Assembly: GCA_036346395.1 (NCBI GenBank)
Contig: CM070598.1
Coordinates: forward strand, 10,213,517-10,277,516
Direction of reading: 5' to 3'
DNA length: 64,000 nucleotides
Source of the DNA: Hsuehochloa calcarea
Lineage: Eukaryota; Streptophyta; Magnoliopsida; Poales; Poaceae
Under the pieces are notes generated by a model. It saw only the letters and a program-made list of their open reading frames with translations, was not told the DNA's origin and made no database searches. Below, piece by piece: positions 1-11,699 of the stretch. Position 1 is the stretch's first letter; each line of letters starts with the position of its first letter. A program made the translations under genes and the position numbers.

Positions 1-3000
1 CGTTAACCTCTGTGCAACTTTCTTATAGAAGTTTCGGGCTTTGTCAGTGAGAGGTGCATTGCCGTTGAAAATGTCACGATGAGAACAATTGCTTTCCCAA
101 GATCGGTTTCCACCACAAGCCCTGGACCAACTGTCGTGGGACCAGATGTGAAAACCATGATCTGGCCACCAGTATTAGGTGAGCAGCAGCCTTCCAGAAG
201 AGCAACAGCTGTGGAAATAGCAGCGCCAGTGGCTCTTAAAGGGCGATGCCCACGCGGGCAAGCAGACATGGAGTTCAGGTCCTCTATTGCAGATGTGATG
301 TTAAATTCACATTCAGAAACAGGCAACAAAAATCTCTGCACTTCAGTGGATCTTGGCATAGCCAACTTGTTGTATCGTGAATGGCGAACACCTAGAAGTT
401 GTTGTATCTGAAACATAAGAGAAGGACTGTGAGGTACACAGAAATCATGATAAATTATACAAAGCAAAGCAATTATCAGAGCAGATCAGTGAGTGATGTG
501 AGACCGTGAGCCAATTGAAAACACGGCCACATAATTATCTATCCAAACATCAAGCTTTACAAAATTTCAGCATTTCCAAGGCGCCATGGATGCATTGTAG
601 TTTAATGGACATGACATATGCAAGGGTAGCTTTTCCTACATGCGAAAACTCGAGTCAAACATCCGACAACAACAACCTTATAACACAAATATATACACCC
701 CCTGTTTAACTCCTGTACACCACAAAAATTGCAGGGTGAAACTTCCAGCTCACTTAGAATTTAGTAAGCAAGCTATTTAAGTTGGGGGAATTGATAATAT
801 ACCCTCCACTTAGATGTGTTTCAAGAATATACCCTCATTCCCGAGGTAATTGTTTATAGACCCTCCATATAGATCGATCCTTGATAGAATACCCCGTTTG
901 CAATATTTTATTAATATCCGCAGTTTTTTCCCGTTTTGGCCACATGACATGTCTAATTTTCCCTAGCCTGAATCCCTTCTCTCTCCTTCTCACCTCACTC
1001 CTCATCTCTGCGTGATCAAAGTACTTTTTCCCTATCTTGGCATCCAGGGATGAGGATCCAATAAATTTCAGTAGCAGCTCATACATACACAAGCTGCAGA
1101 TGGGACCATGCAGGCTCAAACATCGACTCCTCTTCAACCTCACCACCACCAGATGAACCGGACCGGTAATTTGGAGGGAACACCAGGAACAAGTTGACGG
1201 CAAACATCCTAGAGCAGGCAGCAATCATTGGCTCCGAGAAACAGGCATTGGTGGAATCAACATAATCTATAAGATCCAACAATGCCTGCCTCTTGATATC
1301 CTTCTCCGCCAAATTCTTGATTGGGTCTGAGAAGTTGAAGATAGCACAGCACAAGTTTCTCACGCTATTACGATGGCCACAGTAAAGCTTCGAACAAACA
1401 TACCAAGATTAGAACAAAGCGGACCAAGAACCAGGGATGCTAACCAAGATATCTAACTCTAGCACTAATGAGACAGCAAGATCAGTTCTGATGCAATTAG
1501 GAGTGAAGTTTACAAAATAGGATTTTTTTTTTTTCACGGGAAGACCCCAATCCGGGCCAATGCAGCTATATCTGGACCCAGCAAGTGCAAACAAAATTGA
1601 AAAAAACAAAAATCAACCCCCTAAAAGCACCAAAATTGTGGGAAACCAGACTTGAAATCTCAACCAGGAGGAGGATGCGACAATGGCAGCTACCTATCTC
1701 GGACTGGAGCAAAGACGCCACCAAAAGGACTCGGTTCTGCCCATGGGAAAGAAAAAAATCCAGCCGGTTACGCGGTTAACGGACTTACGGTGGGAACCGA
1801 GATTCCAAATACCGACCGGAAAACTTCAAATTCAAATTCAAAATTCCTGCGGTTACATCCCAAATTCAAATTTTTTCAGACGAATTTCAACCGAGATTTT
1901 CCCGGGTTTTCCGGTTACCGACCAGTAACCATTACCGGCCGCCCGGCGGCATTTGTCCCAGTGGCGGTTTTTGGATCCTTGGTTCTACCCGGATTTGGGG
2001 CTTCTGGCAAAGAGCTCGCTGGATCCGGGCGCCATACAGCGGTGGATCGAGCAGCGGTGAGCGGCACTACAGGGTAGCATTGGGAGGCATTGGGAACCGG
2101 ATCGAAATCTGCTGGGTTTCGCTTCGTATGTTCCTTGGGAAGAGAGAGTGAGGAGTGAGGTGAGAAGGTAAGAGGAGAGAGTGTGCTCATCTCGGCGGAA
2201 GGATAGGGAGAGGACCATGGGGAGGAGGAGGCGACGGAAGGATAGGGAGAGGACCATGGGGAGGAGGAGGCGGAAGGAGAGGAGAGCAGGTGGAAGGAGG
2301 AGATGAGCGCACGAGCAAGGGCAAATTAGACATTTCGCGTGGCCAAAATGGGGGAGAAAACTACAAATATTAATAAAATATCGCAAACGGGGTATTTTAT
2401 CAAGGATCGATCTATATGGAGGGTATATAAACAATTACCTCGGGAATGATGTATGTATATTCTTGAAACGCATATATTCTTGAAACGCATCTAAGTGGAC
2501 GGGATATTGTCAATTCCCCCATTTTAGTTACAATTGCAATGTTCATTCCACTTAGAATTAAGAAACCAAGCTTCAAGTCGCAATGTACAATGTTCATTCA
2601 GTTAGAACTAGGGATGGCAATTGTGCCCGATTACCCGCATGCCCGCGGGCGAATACCCTAATGGAGGCGGGTATGGGCGCCTTTCTTTGCCCACGGGTAT
2701 GAAAACGGGCACAATTCCTTACCCATCGCAAAGCGGGTATGGGCATGGGTAAGCTCATGCGTATTGATTACGTAATCTACCCACATGTGTAAGAAATTAT
2801 GTCAATTTGTATTTGTATTTTATTTGTTAAACTTGATTAATTGTCTTGTCGAACATGATATGTGAATTGTGATGAACTTTATTAGTTGTTGAATGTGTGA
2901 TGCACCATTGATGTGTGAATTATGATGAATTTGATGTATGCATTGCTCGTGGGTAACGAGCATGTCGTGAGCCATGGGTACCCATGGCGCGATGCATTAT

Positions 3001-3958
3001 TCGCGGTAAACGGGTATGCTCATGGGCGCGCAGTACCATGAGCGACGGTATGGGCAAGGTTTTTCGTCGTCGTCGCTTGGTATACCGTGGGAAGTCGCGG
3101 TATGGGTATGGGTATGGGTGAGCACTACCCGTACCCGCCGCGCCCGATTGCCATCCCTAGTTAGAACTAGGAACCAAAAGTTTATTCATGTTTTTTAGCA
3201 AAGTCATGGAAGCAAATGTGATTACTGGTGGCTGGATCAGCTTGCACAAACTCTCCAAGGTACAGCACTGATCAATTCCAACAATTAGCCCAGAATCTAA
3301 CTACTCTACGCCCTAGGATCACATCACAAATTCGGAACTCACCAACCTTGCCAGACTCAAGCTCGCGCTCACCGTTGATCACGACCACCCTGGCACACCC
3401 CTCGAAGCCGAGATCATGCACCCACACCGACGCCGCGAAGGTGACGAGCGCCACCCTGACCCCCTCGGGCAGCCCCTGCACAACCCTGAGCACCCCCGCC
3501 TTGAGCGAGGCGAGCTCCGCCCCCGCGGTGGCCGCGTCGACGACAAAGACTATTGCGGGTGGGCCGGGCCCAGCGCCGTCCCCCTCGGCGGGGTCCGGGG
3601 GTAGCGCGTACTCGACGCTGGAGTGGGTGGGGAAGAGCTCGGCGGGGAGCGCGTCGGGGGCGAGGCGGCGTGGGAAGGGGTTTGCGGCGGCGGCGCAGAA
3701 GGGACAGGACCATCGCGCAGAGGCATGGTGGATGCGGGAGAAGGGGTTGAGGGCGGCGGCGCAGCCGGGAGAAGCGCAGCGGAGGGGCGGGTAGGGGAGG
3801 AGCGGGAGGAGGTCGGGCGCCGTGGGGTGGAGTGGTGTGCAGAGGACGGCTGTGGGGACGACGAGCGCCGCAGCGGCGGAGGGCGTCAACGGCCACGAGT
3901 GCCACGGCCAGCGCAGGCCCTCCACCGCCTCCAGCTCCGCGAAGTCCATCGGAATCAA
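1..3958 (-). CDS. SEC23: SEC23-like COPII coat protein, 5' part (exons 1-2, partial, frameshifted)
   Basis: SEC23 pairs with SEC24 in the inner COPII coat and is the GAP for SAR1 at ER exit sites. Exon 1 is 3347-3958 (204 codons); exon 2 starts at 407 and runs off the window at 1. The donor (aag|gttggt) and acceptor (tttcag|ATA) keep the frame. The N-terminus reads MDFAELEAVEGLRWPW after an optional MIP. A zinc finger uses C61, C66, C85 and C88 (C-x4-C, then C-x2-C), followed by the start of the trunk domain (AIVFVVDAA). Exon 2 continues with IQQLLGVRHSRYNKLAMP and a 107-codon trunk segment. After GKAI (codon ends at base 87) the frame is lost: two bases (85-86) remain where an Arg codon is expected, and SHRDIFNGNAPLTDKARNFY then reads in another frame to base 1. 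This is a one-base deletion, or an assembly error. The family assignment is strong; whether this copy works is uncertain. The remaining exons lie outside the window. Confidence 0.88.
784..2520. mobile_element. Pack-MULE (Mutator-like, ~190-bp TIRs) in SEC23 intron 1
   Basis: The two ends are long inverted repeats. Left 784-~975 begins gggggaattgataata; the right end, read in reverse complement from 2520, begins gggggaattgacaata and stays alignable for about 190 bp. The right TIR has an internal ~18-bp duplication (gcgtttcaagaatata). Flanking 9-bp direct repeats, atttaagtt (775-783) and attttagtt (2521-2529), match at 8 of 9 bases, as expected for a MULE TSD. No transposase is encoded. The interior carries a PP2A-B'-like fragment and GC-rich sequence, which is why it is called a Pack-MULE. 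A ~38-bp tandem duplication lies near 2200-2278. Confidence 0.85.
1012..1400 (-). pseudogene. captured fragment of a PP2A B' (B56) regulatory subunit gene
   Basis: In minus orientation the frame opening at 1363 reads RNLCCAIFNFSDPIKNLAEK, then DIKRQALLDLIDYV, and later MFEPAWSHLQLVY. These match the conserved HEAT-like region of the B56 family of PP2A subunits, which direct the phosphatase to substrates. Near 1079 the frame breaks at a 4-bp duplication (gtat), and the homology resumes as ELLLKFIGSSSLDAKIGKKY until about 1012. No start codon, catalytic partner or full domain is present, so this is a fragment carried by the surrounding MULE. It lies in the same sense as the SEC23 transcript, so exonisation is possible in principle. 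Confidence 0.75.
2609..3159. mobile_element. non-autonomous hAT element in SEC23 intron 1
   Basis: The ends are inverted: TAGGGATGGCAAT at 2609 and ATTGCCATCCCTA ending at 3159. An exact 8-bp TSD, gttagaac, lies at 2601-2608 and 3160-3167, diagnostic of hAT insertion. The interior is built from reiterated gggtatggg / tacccgc motifs and encodes no transposase. Confidence 0.88.
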
Positions 3959-3989
3959 ATCAAGATGATGGTGGGCGGTGGAGTGGCGA

Positions 3990-4019
3990 CTAGGGTTTCC
4001 TATGTTCCCCTGCCACCAT
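3990..4019 (-). promoter_or_regulatory. possible 9-codon uORF upstream of SEC23
   Basis: An ATG at 4019 (minus) opens MVAGEHRKP and stops at 3990, 31 bp upstream of the SEC23 start. It matters only if transcription begins upstream of 4019, which cannot be seen here. No clear TATA box was found upstream. Confidence 0.25.
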
Positions 4020-4570
4020 TAGGCGTTAGCCCTCTGCCCCCTTTCCTTTCACTTTTTTTTTTGGCGATTTCATGTGTTTTTTTTCTAGAGGGGTACGTCC
4101 CAACCGTTTGATCACGATCTGTAGGTTCCGGTGGTCTGCAGACTGCAGGTTGCATACTAGACACGCGCTGCACGGGTGAAGTAGATGGGCCAGGCCCAAC
4201 TGACTAACTGAGTAGATTATTTCTGGGCCAGACATGTCAGGAACATACATGGGCTTCTCATGCATATTGCGTCCTCTCAAGCTGAGAAATGATAAACGTG
4301 TTAGACTACTCGGGCAACTCCTCTCCTCGCCTACTCCCCCGCGCGTGCACCCCCCTCTCACCTCCACTCTCTCTTGTGGTAGCTTCCTTCGACCGCACGC
4401 GCATCCCCTCCCACCTCTGCCTGCTCTCATAGCAAGTGTCGCCGCACGGGAGGGAGAGGAAGACGAGGATGCCCTAGGACGTCATCTCACACGCTGGATC
4501 CGGCCTCGCCCTCGTCGGATCCAACGAGGATGGGCGGATCCGACTGCACTCCACCCCCAGCGAGCAGTAT
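4020..4570. other. SEC23 upstream region, no further gene seen
   Basis: A/T tracts and GC-rich sequence upstream of SEC23. No convincing TATA box, RNA gene or coding homology was recognised. The open frames here are GC-rich chance ORFs. Confidence 0.4.
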
Positions 4571-5156
4571 CTAGCATTTGGATTGGTCCCAAATTTCACC
4601 CCGCGCGAGCACGGTCGATCACCATGCCCGCCAAGGCGCACCACCACGCGAAGCAATCGGCGTCGCTCGCGCCGTCGGTGGCAAAGGAGTAGAGGTTGAT
4701 GAGGTGACTTCCCGGGGAGATGCGGCTGATGTGGTAGCTGCCTGTGGAGGTGCGACAGGAGAGCGAGTAGCTGCAGCACAGGAAGGTGGCCGGTGATACG
4801 ACGACATGGTTGCCTTTGCCACCGAAGCATTTGGAGCTGACGCCGTCGTTCACCGTACTCCTCCCTACCAGGCGAATCAATTGCCAGTGTGCGCTCTCGT
4901 GTTGGCCTTGGTGTTCTGCCGTCAAGTTTGTTCGATGCCACTAGCCTGAAGGGAGAGGCAAGGAGAAACGACTGTGAAGATAGGGATAATAAAATCCTAG
5001 AGTCCTCTCTCGTGTTGCCTTGTATATGCGGTGAGGGCAGGGCATTGGGAGATATTGATTTGGCTACGACGAATGCCCTGGGATTTGGCTAGATTTGTAT
5101 TGGCGTTGCCGGATTCTTTAGGGTGTGCTAAAATTTGGGACCAATCCAAATGCTAG
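4571..5156. mobile_element. TIR-bounded non-autonomous DNA element, family undetermined
   Basis: A perfect 26-bp inverted repeat bounds the segment: 4571-4596 begins ctagcatttggattggtccc and 5131-5156 is its exact reverse complement. No clear target-site duplication could be read next to the repeats, so the superfamily is left open. The left half (4600-4870) is GC-rich and open on both strands and may be captured genic DNA, but no product was recognised. Confidence 0.6.
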
Positions 5157-5600
5157 CCAAATTTATTAGGTATTACCAATTTTTTTGTCAGGCTTGCTAG
5201 GGCTTGTGAAGGCCTCCACAACAACTTTAGCCCCCTAAGTTTTTGTACGGTGCTCCACAGTGATTCCCCCAATTCTTGCAAGTTCGATACTCACCATTGC
5301 TGGATCTTTTATTCCGGTGATGTCGATGGGTTTACAGTTGGCTGCTTTTTTATGTGCAAATTCGTTGCAAATTATTGTACATGTGTAGTTGTGAGACCCA
5401 AAGATTTATTAAGTCCTGACTGATTGTAATGTGCTCCTCGCATTACATGTCTTGTTGGTTTTATTTATTGTTCTTACGCAAATGTGCCTTGTGGGTGTGC
5501 ACTGCAAATTGTAAATAGGTTGAGATAGACCCTTGGTTGCATTTGATTATTCATAACTGACACTTTTCATTTGTTATTTTGTTGCGGTAACCTTTACTCC
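5157..5600. other. AT-rich spacer
   Basis: No gene, RNA or repeat structure recognised. It may include intron or upstream sequence of the WDR26-like fragment that follows. Confidence 0.35.
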
Positions 5601-6522
5601 TTATGGTTGGTTCTAAAGTTGTTATTAAGAGGGACGAATTTGTCAGAATAATCACAAAGGCTCTGTATAGTCTTGGATATGAAAAAAGTGGAGCGGTTCT
5701 GGAAGAAGAATCAGGGATAACTTGCATTCCCCAACAGTGAATCTTTTTCAGAAAGCAAGTGTTTGGTGAGAATTGGGATAATGTAGTGGTTACCATGGTT
5801 TTCATTACCGGTATTTTTTTTTCCTGGGGCGGTAAGGCCAGTTTGGCCGAAAATCGAAAAAATTTGACCAGTTTCGGCCGAATTTTTTATTAAAAAAATA
5901 ATTTTTGGATTTATTAAAAAAAACAAAATCGAACAAAGTTCAAACAAATTCTTTTTTTACTAAATTCTTCCAAACCAATTTTTTCGGGACCGGTTTGTAT
6001 TCGTATCGGCCCCCACCGGTAAATCCGATATCACCGATTTTTGGTCAAAATTCGAAACCCTAGTGGTTACTTGAATAAGATTGGCCTTCTAGATGAAAAT
6101 ATTGTGAAGTATGCAGCATTTCTGATACTAGAGCATAAATTCTTTGAACTTTTGAGAAATGACAATGTCATAGGTGCTATGAAGACTTTGCAAAGTGAAA
6201 TCACACCCCCTTGGTGTTAACAGAAAAATAGTCCACGAACTGTCAAGTTGCATAATTTCTTCTTCTCCACAGCTTGTCTTGCTTGGTTTTTCAAAGTTTG
6301 GCATTGAATCTTCTAATTCACGGCTGAAGCTCCTTGAGGAATTGCATAAGGTGCTTCCCCCTACTATTATGGTACCGGAGAGGAGTTTAGAAAATTCAAT
6401 TGAGCAAGCACTTACCGTACAACGTGTAGCTTGTTATTTCCATAATTCTATTGATGGTTTGCCACTCTGCATTGATCATCACTGTGGGAAGGACCAGATA
6501 CCATCTGGCACACTACAGGTGA
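5600..6522 (+). pseudogene. WDR26-like gene fragment (N-terminal LisH/CTLH region), broken
   Basis: The plus strand reads KRDEFVRIITKALYSLGYEK and SGAVLEEESGI, then NKIGLLDENIVKYAAFLILE, KFFELLRNDNVIGAMKTLQ, LGVNRKIVHELSSCIISSSP and, near the end, HHCGKDQIPSGTLQ. This is the LisH/CTLH part of plant WD-repeat protein 26 homologues, which act in CTLH-type ubiquitin-ligase complexes. The WD40 part is absent. There are at least four frame-breaking lesions: a base lost and another gained near 5720-5750, a base lost at the hAT insertion point, and an extra C near 6204. Homology stops at cag|gtgata near 6512, an apparent exon-intron border, which favours a DNA-level duplication over retroposition. 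Not functional as seen. Confidence 0.75.
5794..6062. mobile_element. hAT-type MITE inside the WDR26-like fragment
   Basis: The direct repeat tagtggttac at 5784-5793 and 6061-6070 brackets a 269-bp AT-rich insert; the hAT-type 8-bp TSD is gtggttac. The ends CATGGTTTTC and (reverse complement) TAGGGTTTCG form short imperfect TIRs. The interior is rich in poly-A/T and accggt-type motifs and encodes nothing. It splits the WDR26-like reading frame, so it arrived after or during decay of the fragment. Confidence 0.75.
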
Positions 6523-6679
6523 TACCTTGTATTGATGCAGCGATGCTTATATCAGTTTTTGCATTATTATTTTTTTGCTTGTTTGAGTGTAGTGTTTTAA
6601 ATCATGGTTGTATACTTGCCTGCACCGCTTACACACTGACATAAGCATTGGTGGTTGGCTGCTATTATCCGTGCGCAAC

Positions 6680-7010
6680 TATCGAGTTCATCGTCCTCAC
6701 CGTGGTGCATGTGCTCGCAGCGTTGTGCCAGTGCGCCATGCGTTTGCCCTACCCGAGTAGCCACTGTGAGGGGAGGCGGCCGGCGGGACGACGACGGAGT
6801 GCGCAACCATCTGCTGCTGCTTCCCGTGTGGGATCTTCGGGGTTATTGTCCTCACCGCGGTGCGTGTGCTGACGAGCAGACAGTGTGTGGGGAGGTTGCC
6901 GGCGGGACGGCGGTGGAGTGCGCCATATGTCTGCTGCTGCTTCCCATGCGCTGTCGTCGATCTCATCGTCCTTACCGTGGTGCATGTGCTCGTAGTGATG
7001 CGTCATTGCG
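6680..7010. repeat. GC-rich degenerate tandem repeat, about 2.5-3 units
   Basis: A shared block, gtcctcaccgtggtgcatgt and variants, recurs near 6693, 6848 and 6968, each followed by related ggcggccggcgggacg and ctgctgctgcttccc blocks. Units are about 120-155 bp. Open frames on both strands are by-products of the repeat and match no known protein. Confidence 0.6.
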
Positions 7011-7099
7011 CCATCCGATCGTGCTGATGACGCTAGTGCGCGACAGACCGTGGCGAAGCAGGAGGAGATGGAGGAGCTCCTAGTCTCCGATCCCCAAAG

Positions 7100-9200
7100 T
7101 TGTTGGCGGTAGTGAAGGGCAAGCCCGTCGCAATGCTGGGACAGGAGGTGATCAGCGTAGCGGTCTCATACACGCGGGCGGGTTTCCTGGTTTCTGCCCC
7201 CCGTTGTTATTGGGAAAAGAGAAACAACTATTGACTCTTGTGATTAATTGCAACATTAGTTTTGTGTTGAAGTGCTAATTAGTTGCTCCCTGAGGTGCAA
7301 ATATCTTGAATAGAGCTAAAATCCTCTGCGTTTTATGAAGTTCAAACCGCATTAGCATGTACAAGGAGGAGAAGGACTAGCCGTATAAGACTAGAAGATG
7401 CAAAACTGTAGCTTGTGCTTTTTTGAAAGGTAAGTTTAAACATGGAGTTCCTTTCAAAAATTTCCTACCATGAACATGCGTATTCCTTGCTTGTGTGTTT
7501 TTGAAGGTATCATAAGACTATTCATTAAGAGTGTACACTAAGCCAATTACTAACCGTGCTACTAGTGCATGACTAAAATTTAGTGCCAGATCAATTGTTT
7601 ACTATAAATGAGTATCATGTTAATTCATCAAGGATTTGTATAGGATGGTCAGCATGCTCTTGGCCTTACGACAGATGCTTACAAGTGTCCAAATCTTGGG
7701 GGTTTTGGAAATGCATAAGTAATTGATGGCTATTTAGGAAATGCATAAGTAATTGATGGCTATTTATATTTGCGGTATGACAGAAAGACTAATGAGAGGT
7801 TTGTTTGTTGGCGAAAGCTTTAGTTTGTTTTGAAAAATAGTAAGTACTAGAGAACTTTTTTTTTCCTTATGAGAGGTTTATTCATTGAAGAAAAATTTAT
7901 TGCCTGATTAAAAATTTTGGCGATCTTGTTGATCTTCAGTTCGGGTCAAAAGGGGAGAATATGGGTTGTTTTTAAACTTTTAGTGTCCCATATAGAATGT
8001 GAAGTTCGATTTTTTTTTATATAGCCAAGGTGTGCAACACATACCAAAATTTCATTATCTTGATACTTATTGTCAGTTTACATACAAAGTGATTGTTCGT
8101 TATTTGGTGGCTCCGGTGAAAGCTAATTTGGGGTTTTTTTATATGAAACTTTTAATGCCTCATGTAAATTGTAGTTAGTAGTTGATTAGTACGATCATTG
8201 TTTGGTCCAATCACGAGATCCTATTGTATGTTAGCTTTGAACACCAGTTACCACCAGAGTCTGACTTCATATAGCAATGTTATATAACAATATACTATGT
8301 TGTCAATTAATGACAAAATAGACCATATTTTTTGTGTTTGTTTTGACGAGTTAGCTGGCACCCCAGCAGTTACAAAATGTTTGTAATCTAAACCTATATT
8401 AATTTTCAATAATCTTTTTTGTAAAAATAAAGGAGACAATGAACAGTACATTAAGTTCTTTATCTCTCTTACATGATTTTCTTCATTTTATCTTCTGAAC
8501 TGTTAAGACTAATATCTGTAGTTATTTTCTGTGGTTGATTCCCACAAACACATATACTGATTCCCGCAGACTCACCCGAGTCTCTCGATTTTACATGATC
8601 TCGTAATTTGAAGGATACGTGAGTCATATGTTCCATATGATGGTCAAGAAGCCATATGATGGTCAAGAAGAAGCATCACGCAGATGTGTTGATTATGGTA
8701 TTGGTGGGTAGCATCATTATATGACTTATAATATAGACAAAAATGATCTTGTATCTAGTAATTTTCAGCATGTTGATATTCATCTTATGCGAGAAATGAT
8801 AATATTAAACGTTATTTCTATTTTTCATATTTTTTCTTAGCGGCCTGCATTGATTATCGGTAATATTATTTTGAAGCAAAATATATTGAAAAAAAAACAT
8901 GCATTGCCCTTGCTGCGCCAGGTTGGTACTGTCCTTCCCTTGCCGCATTGTCATATCGAATTCACCACACCGTCTTCTCTTCATCCTAATCCTCTCATGC
9001 GCCGCTGGCCAAGCAAGCATCACCGCCTCCTCCTCGTTTGCCACCACGCCACCGCCGCCGCCTCCCCCGGCCTCCCACCTCCTCGTCGTGATGTGCCTGG
9101 CAAGGACTGTGGAGGCCAATGGCCGTGATAAATGAATCGCGGTTTGGATTCGGGGTGGAAGAAGGTGGTCATTAACGTGTAACCCTCTTCCTTATCAGAT
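7100..9200. other. AT-rich intergenic sequence with small tandem duplications
   Basis: No gene recognised. A 31-bp unit (aaatgcataagtaattgatg...) is duplicated at about 7708-7768, and catatgatggtcaagaag is duplicated at about 8635-8670. A GC-richer patch at 8920-9130 is open in two frames (one with a proline run) but matches no recognised family. Confidence 0.4.
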
Positions 9201-11690
9201 GACAATAGCTAGAAATGGGCAGCGCATCAAGCAGGGAAGTCGATATCAATTTTAACTTCTAAAGGTAAAAAAAATCTATAAGCTCAATAAATTATTTTTT
9301 GAGTAGTTGTAGTAGCAGGTAATGTAATAGAAGGAGTTAATATTTCTATTTATTTGTGTGTGAAAGAGCGTGTGAAAGAAAATTGATATTTATTATACGG
9401 TTTAGGATCCGACGTATTACTGTCTTTTGACGTTCCGTTGCAATACACGGACACCCTACTAATCCCCGAATGCTATGAAGTCATGCATGAAGTTTTTTTT
9501 TTTCTGTAGGAACATTCGCTGTCCATCTCTCTTCGAACAAGGACAAAGGAAGAGAACGCCCACAGGCAAGCTCAACATCCATATTGAGAACATGCATATA
9601 TCTACCAAATAGCCCACTCGAGAAAAGCATACCCAATAAAATAAAATAAATAAAGTAGTCATATTCTTCAGATATCAATATGCAAACGAACTCGCGATCG
9701 TACTCTTAATATTATCAAATATTAGATGATCGGCAAGGACTGGTGATGTTGCCATCTTGGAACGGAACGTCGAAACCCATCCGTTATTATTCTTTGCTGG
9801 CGTATCAATTGTAAAAGAAACTGGGACAAATCGAGATGATAGCAACTCCCCGCAATGCGCCCCGTGCTAGATGGTATCAGCAATCCAGCCGCGCGATGTA
9901 CAGCCTTGTGTTTGGACGGTAATGGCACTTTTATTTTATTAATCTTGTGGTGGATTGGATTAGTGAGTAGGTACTGCTGCTAGTATTCTGTTCTTGTGTA
10001 GCCATCACCAATTCACCATTAGTGGGGGGTAACAGTTGCAGCATATATGGAGCAGGTGATTGCTGAAAGAGATAACCCTGCTCCAGTAGAGACCCACGTA
10101 CTCTGGTCAACTACAGATACAAATTCAGAGTTTCATGGTTCAATACATTAGATTGTCAATGCCATTTGTTTTAAGATGCCGCACAAGACGACTTTGAGTT
10201 TATGGTTGTGATCTTTAAAAAAGGGATGGAGTTGACGACACAGGCTGCACACTGACACCGGCTAGTTAGACCATCCACCGGTTGGCCCCTCTCTAGTGTT
10301 CTGATGTCCTATAGCTATTAATCATACCACTTCAATCGTGATGTTGATCTATGGGCGAAAAGTTTCAGAGTTTCTGACATGCCCCTGTCTCCATCGCTTG
10401 TTGGATTGGAAAGCAACACGGGCACTATGGCACAGTACTACAATATATTGTAGCACTTGAATCAATCAATTGATATAGAAGCAACAGTAGATTCGGCCTC
10501 GACAATTAGTCACCAAATGTTGCCAGTTGTAGCCGGATACGAGGTGCTTGTCGATTTTCAGCTTCACGGAAATTCTACGAGTACCGATGTTGACCGAGCC
10601 GTCAAATCACGGCACTTGCAAAAGAGGCAGCGATGCTTGTACGCAACAAAGCCAAACAAACACACGATGGCAATCGCTATGTACTTTTGCCCAGGGACAT
10701 GTCCCTCGCTAAAGAAATTTCCACAAGTGAATTTCTCTGTTGATGATGGATACGTGGTACAAATTAATGTAACACATTCTGATGGGTACTGAACAGGTGC
10801 AGGGGATCTAACGAGTGGCAGAGTGCTGGAGCTGCGTACTGAACTGTGGGTTCTGCAAGCCACATATGTTTTTTGTGATTACTTTACCTTATAGAGTTGA
10901 GCTACAGCAACCTGATTGAAAAACCGAAGGCAACCACGGGTATAAATGGATAAAAGAGCCCACCAAATCATATTCGGTCCCGCCACATGACCAGCCGCTT
11001 TTCACCATTGACGACGACGTGCGAGTTTTACCTGGACGTTAACATCTCGACGGAGACATGGGTCGATCGCCCAGCGTTTAGAGCTACTAGACTCTTTCAA
11101 AGAGAAAAAGGCACCAACGAAGCCCTAAAAAAGAAGAAGAGATATCTGAACATCTGGGCCGCTGCAGTTTCACGAAGCAGGGGATACGTGCGCTGGTGCC
11201 CGGCGCGTACGTGGACAGGTCGCACGCACGACGGCACCGCGCGCGCGCGCGACGAACGGACGCGAAAGGAGGAGGACAAAGTAAGCAGACACGACCAGCC
11301 GGGCGCCGACGCCGACGCCGAACAAACCGCGTACGCCGAACCGGTCGAAATGAAAGGAAACGGGCACGCGGGTGCCGTGCGGCCGCGGCATGCGCGGCGG
11401 GAAACGCGTGGACCAACCAACTCCACCGGCTCGGCGCATGGCAATGGCATCTATTCGATTCCCCCCACCGGCCGCTCCGCGTCACCATCGCGACCGCGGG
11501 ACTTGGCACCAAGCATCCCGTGCCCCCGGCTCGGTGGACCGTGACTTGTTCCTCTCTCTGCCGTGCCGGCGTTGTAGAAAGCGGATCGAGTCGGGGAAAC
11601 GGACGTGTGGTCGTTTCCGTGCTGCGGATGCGTCGTTGTGCAGCCGGAAGGCATGTTAATGTGATGGGAATATATCCGGAGTACGTTGGT
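9200..11690. other. intergenic sequence, no supported gene
   Basis: The longest AT-moderate frame (10457-10792, plus) gives a 111-residue peptide with no recognised motif. The interval 10985-11660 is GC-rich, with open frames on both strands as expected from base composition alone. It could be an old promoter/5' exon region, but no start, splice pattern or domain supports a gene. Confidence 0.35.
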
Positions 11691-11699
11691 CAGAGTCCT

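Noticed and set aside
3228..4111. Plus-strand ORFs of 188 and 162 codons
   Set aside because: Antisense shadows of SEC23 exon 1, which shows clear family motifs on the minus strand.
7700..8670. Short direct repeats considered as a CRISPR-like array
   Set aside because: Only two copies of each, no regular spacers, and the genome is a plant nuclear genome.
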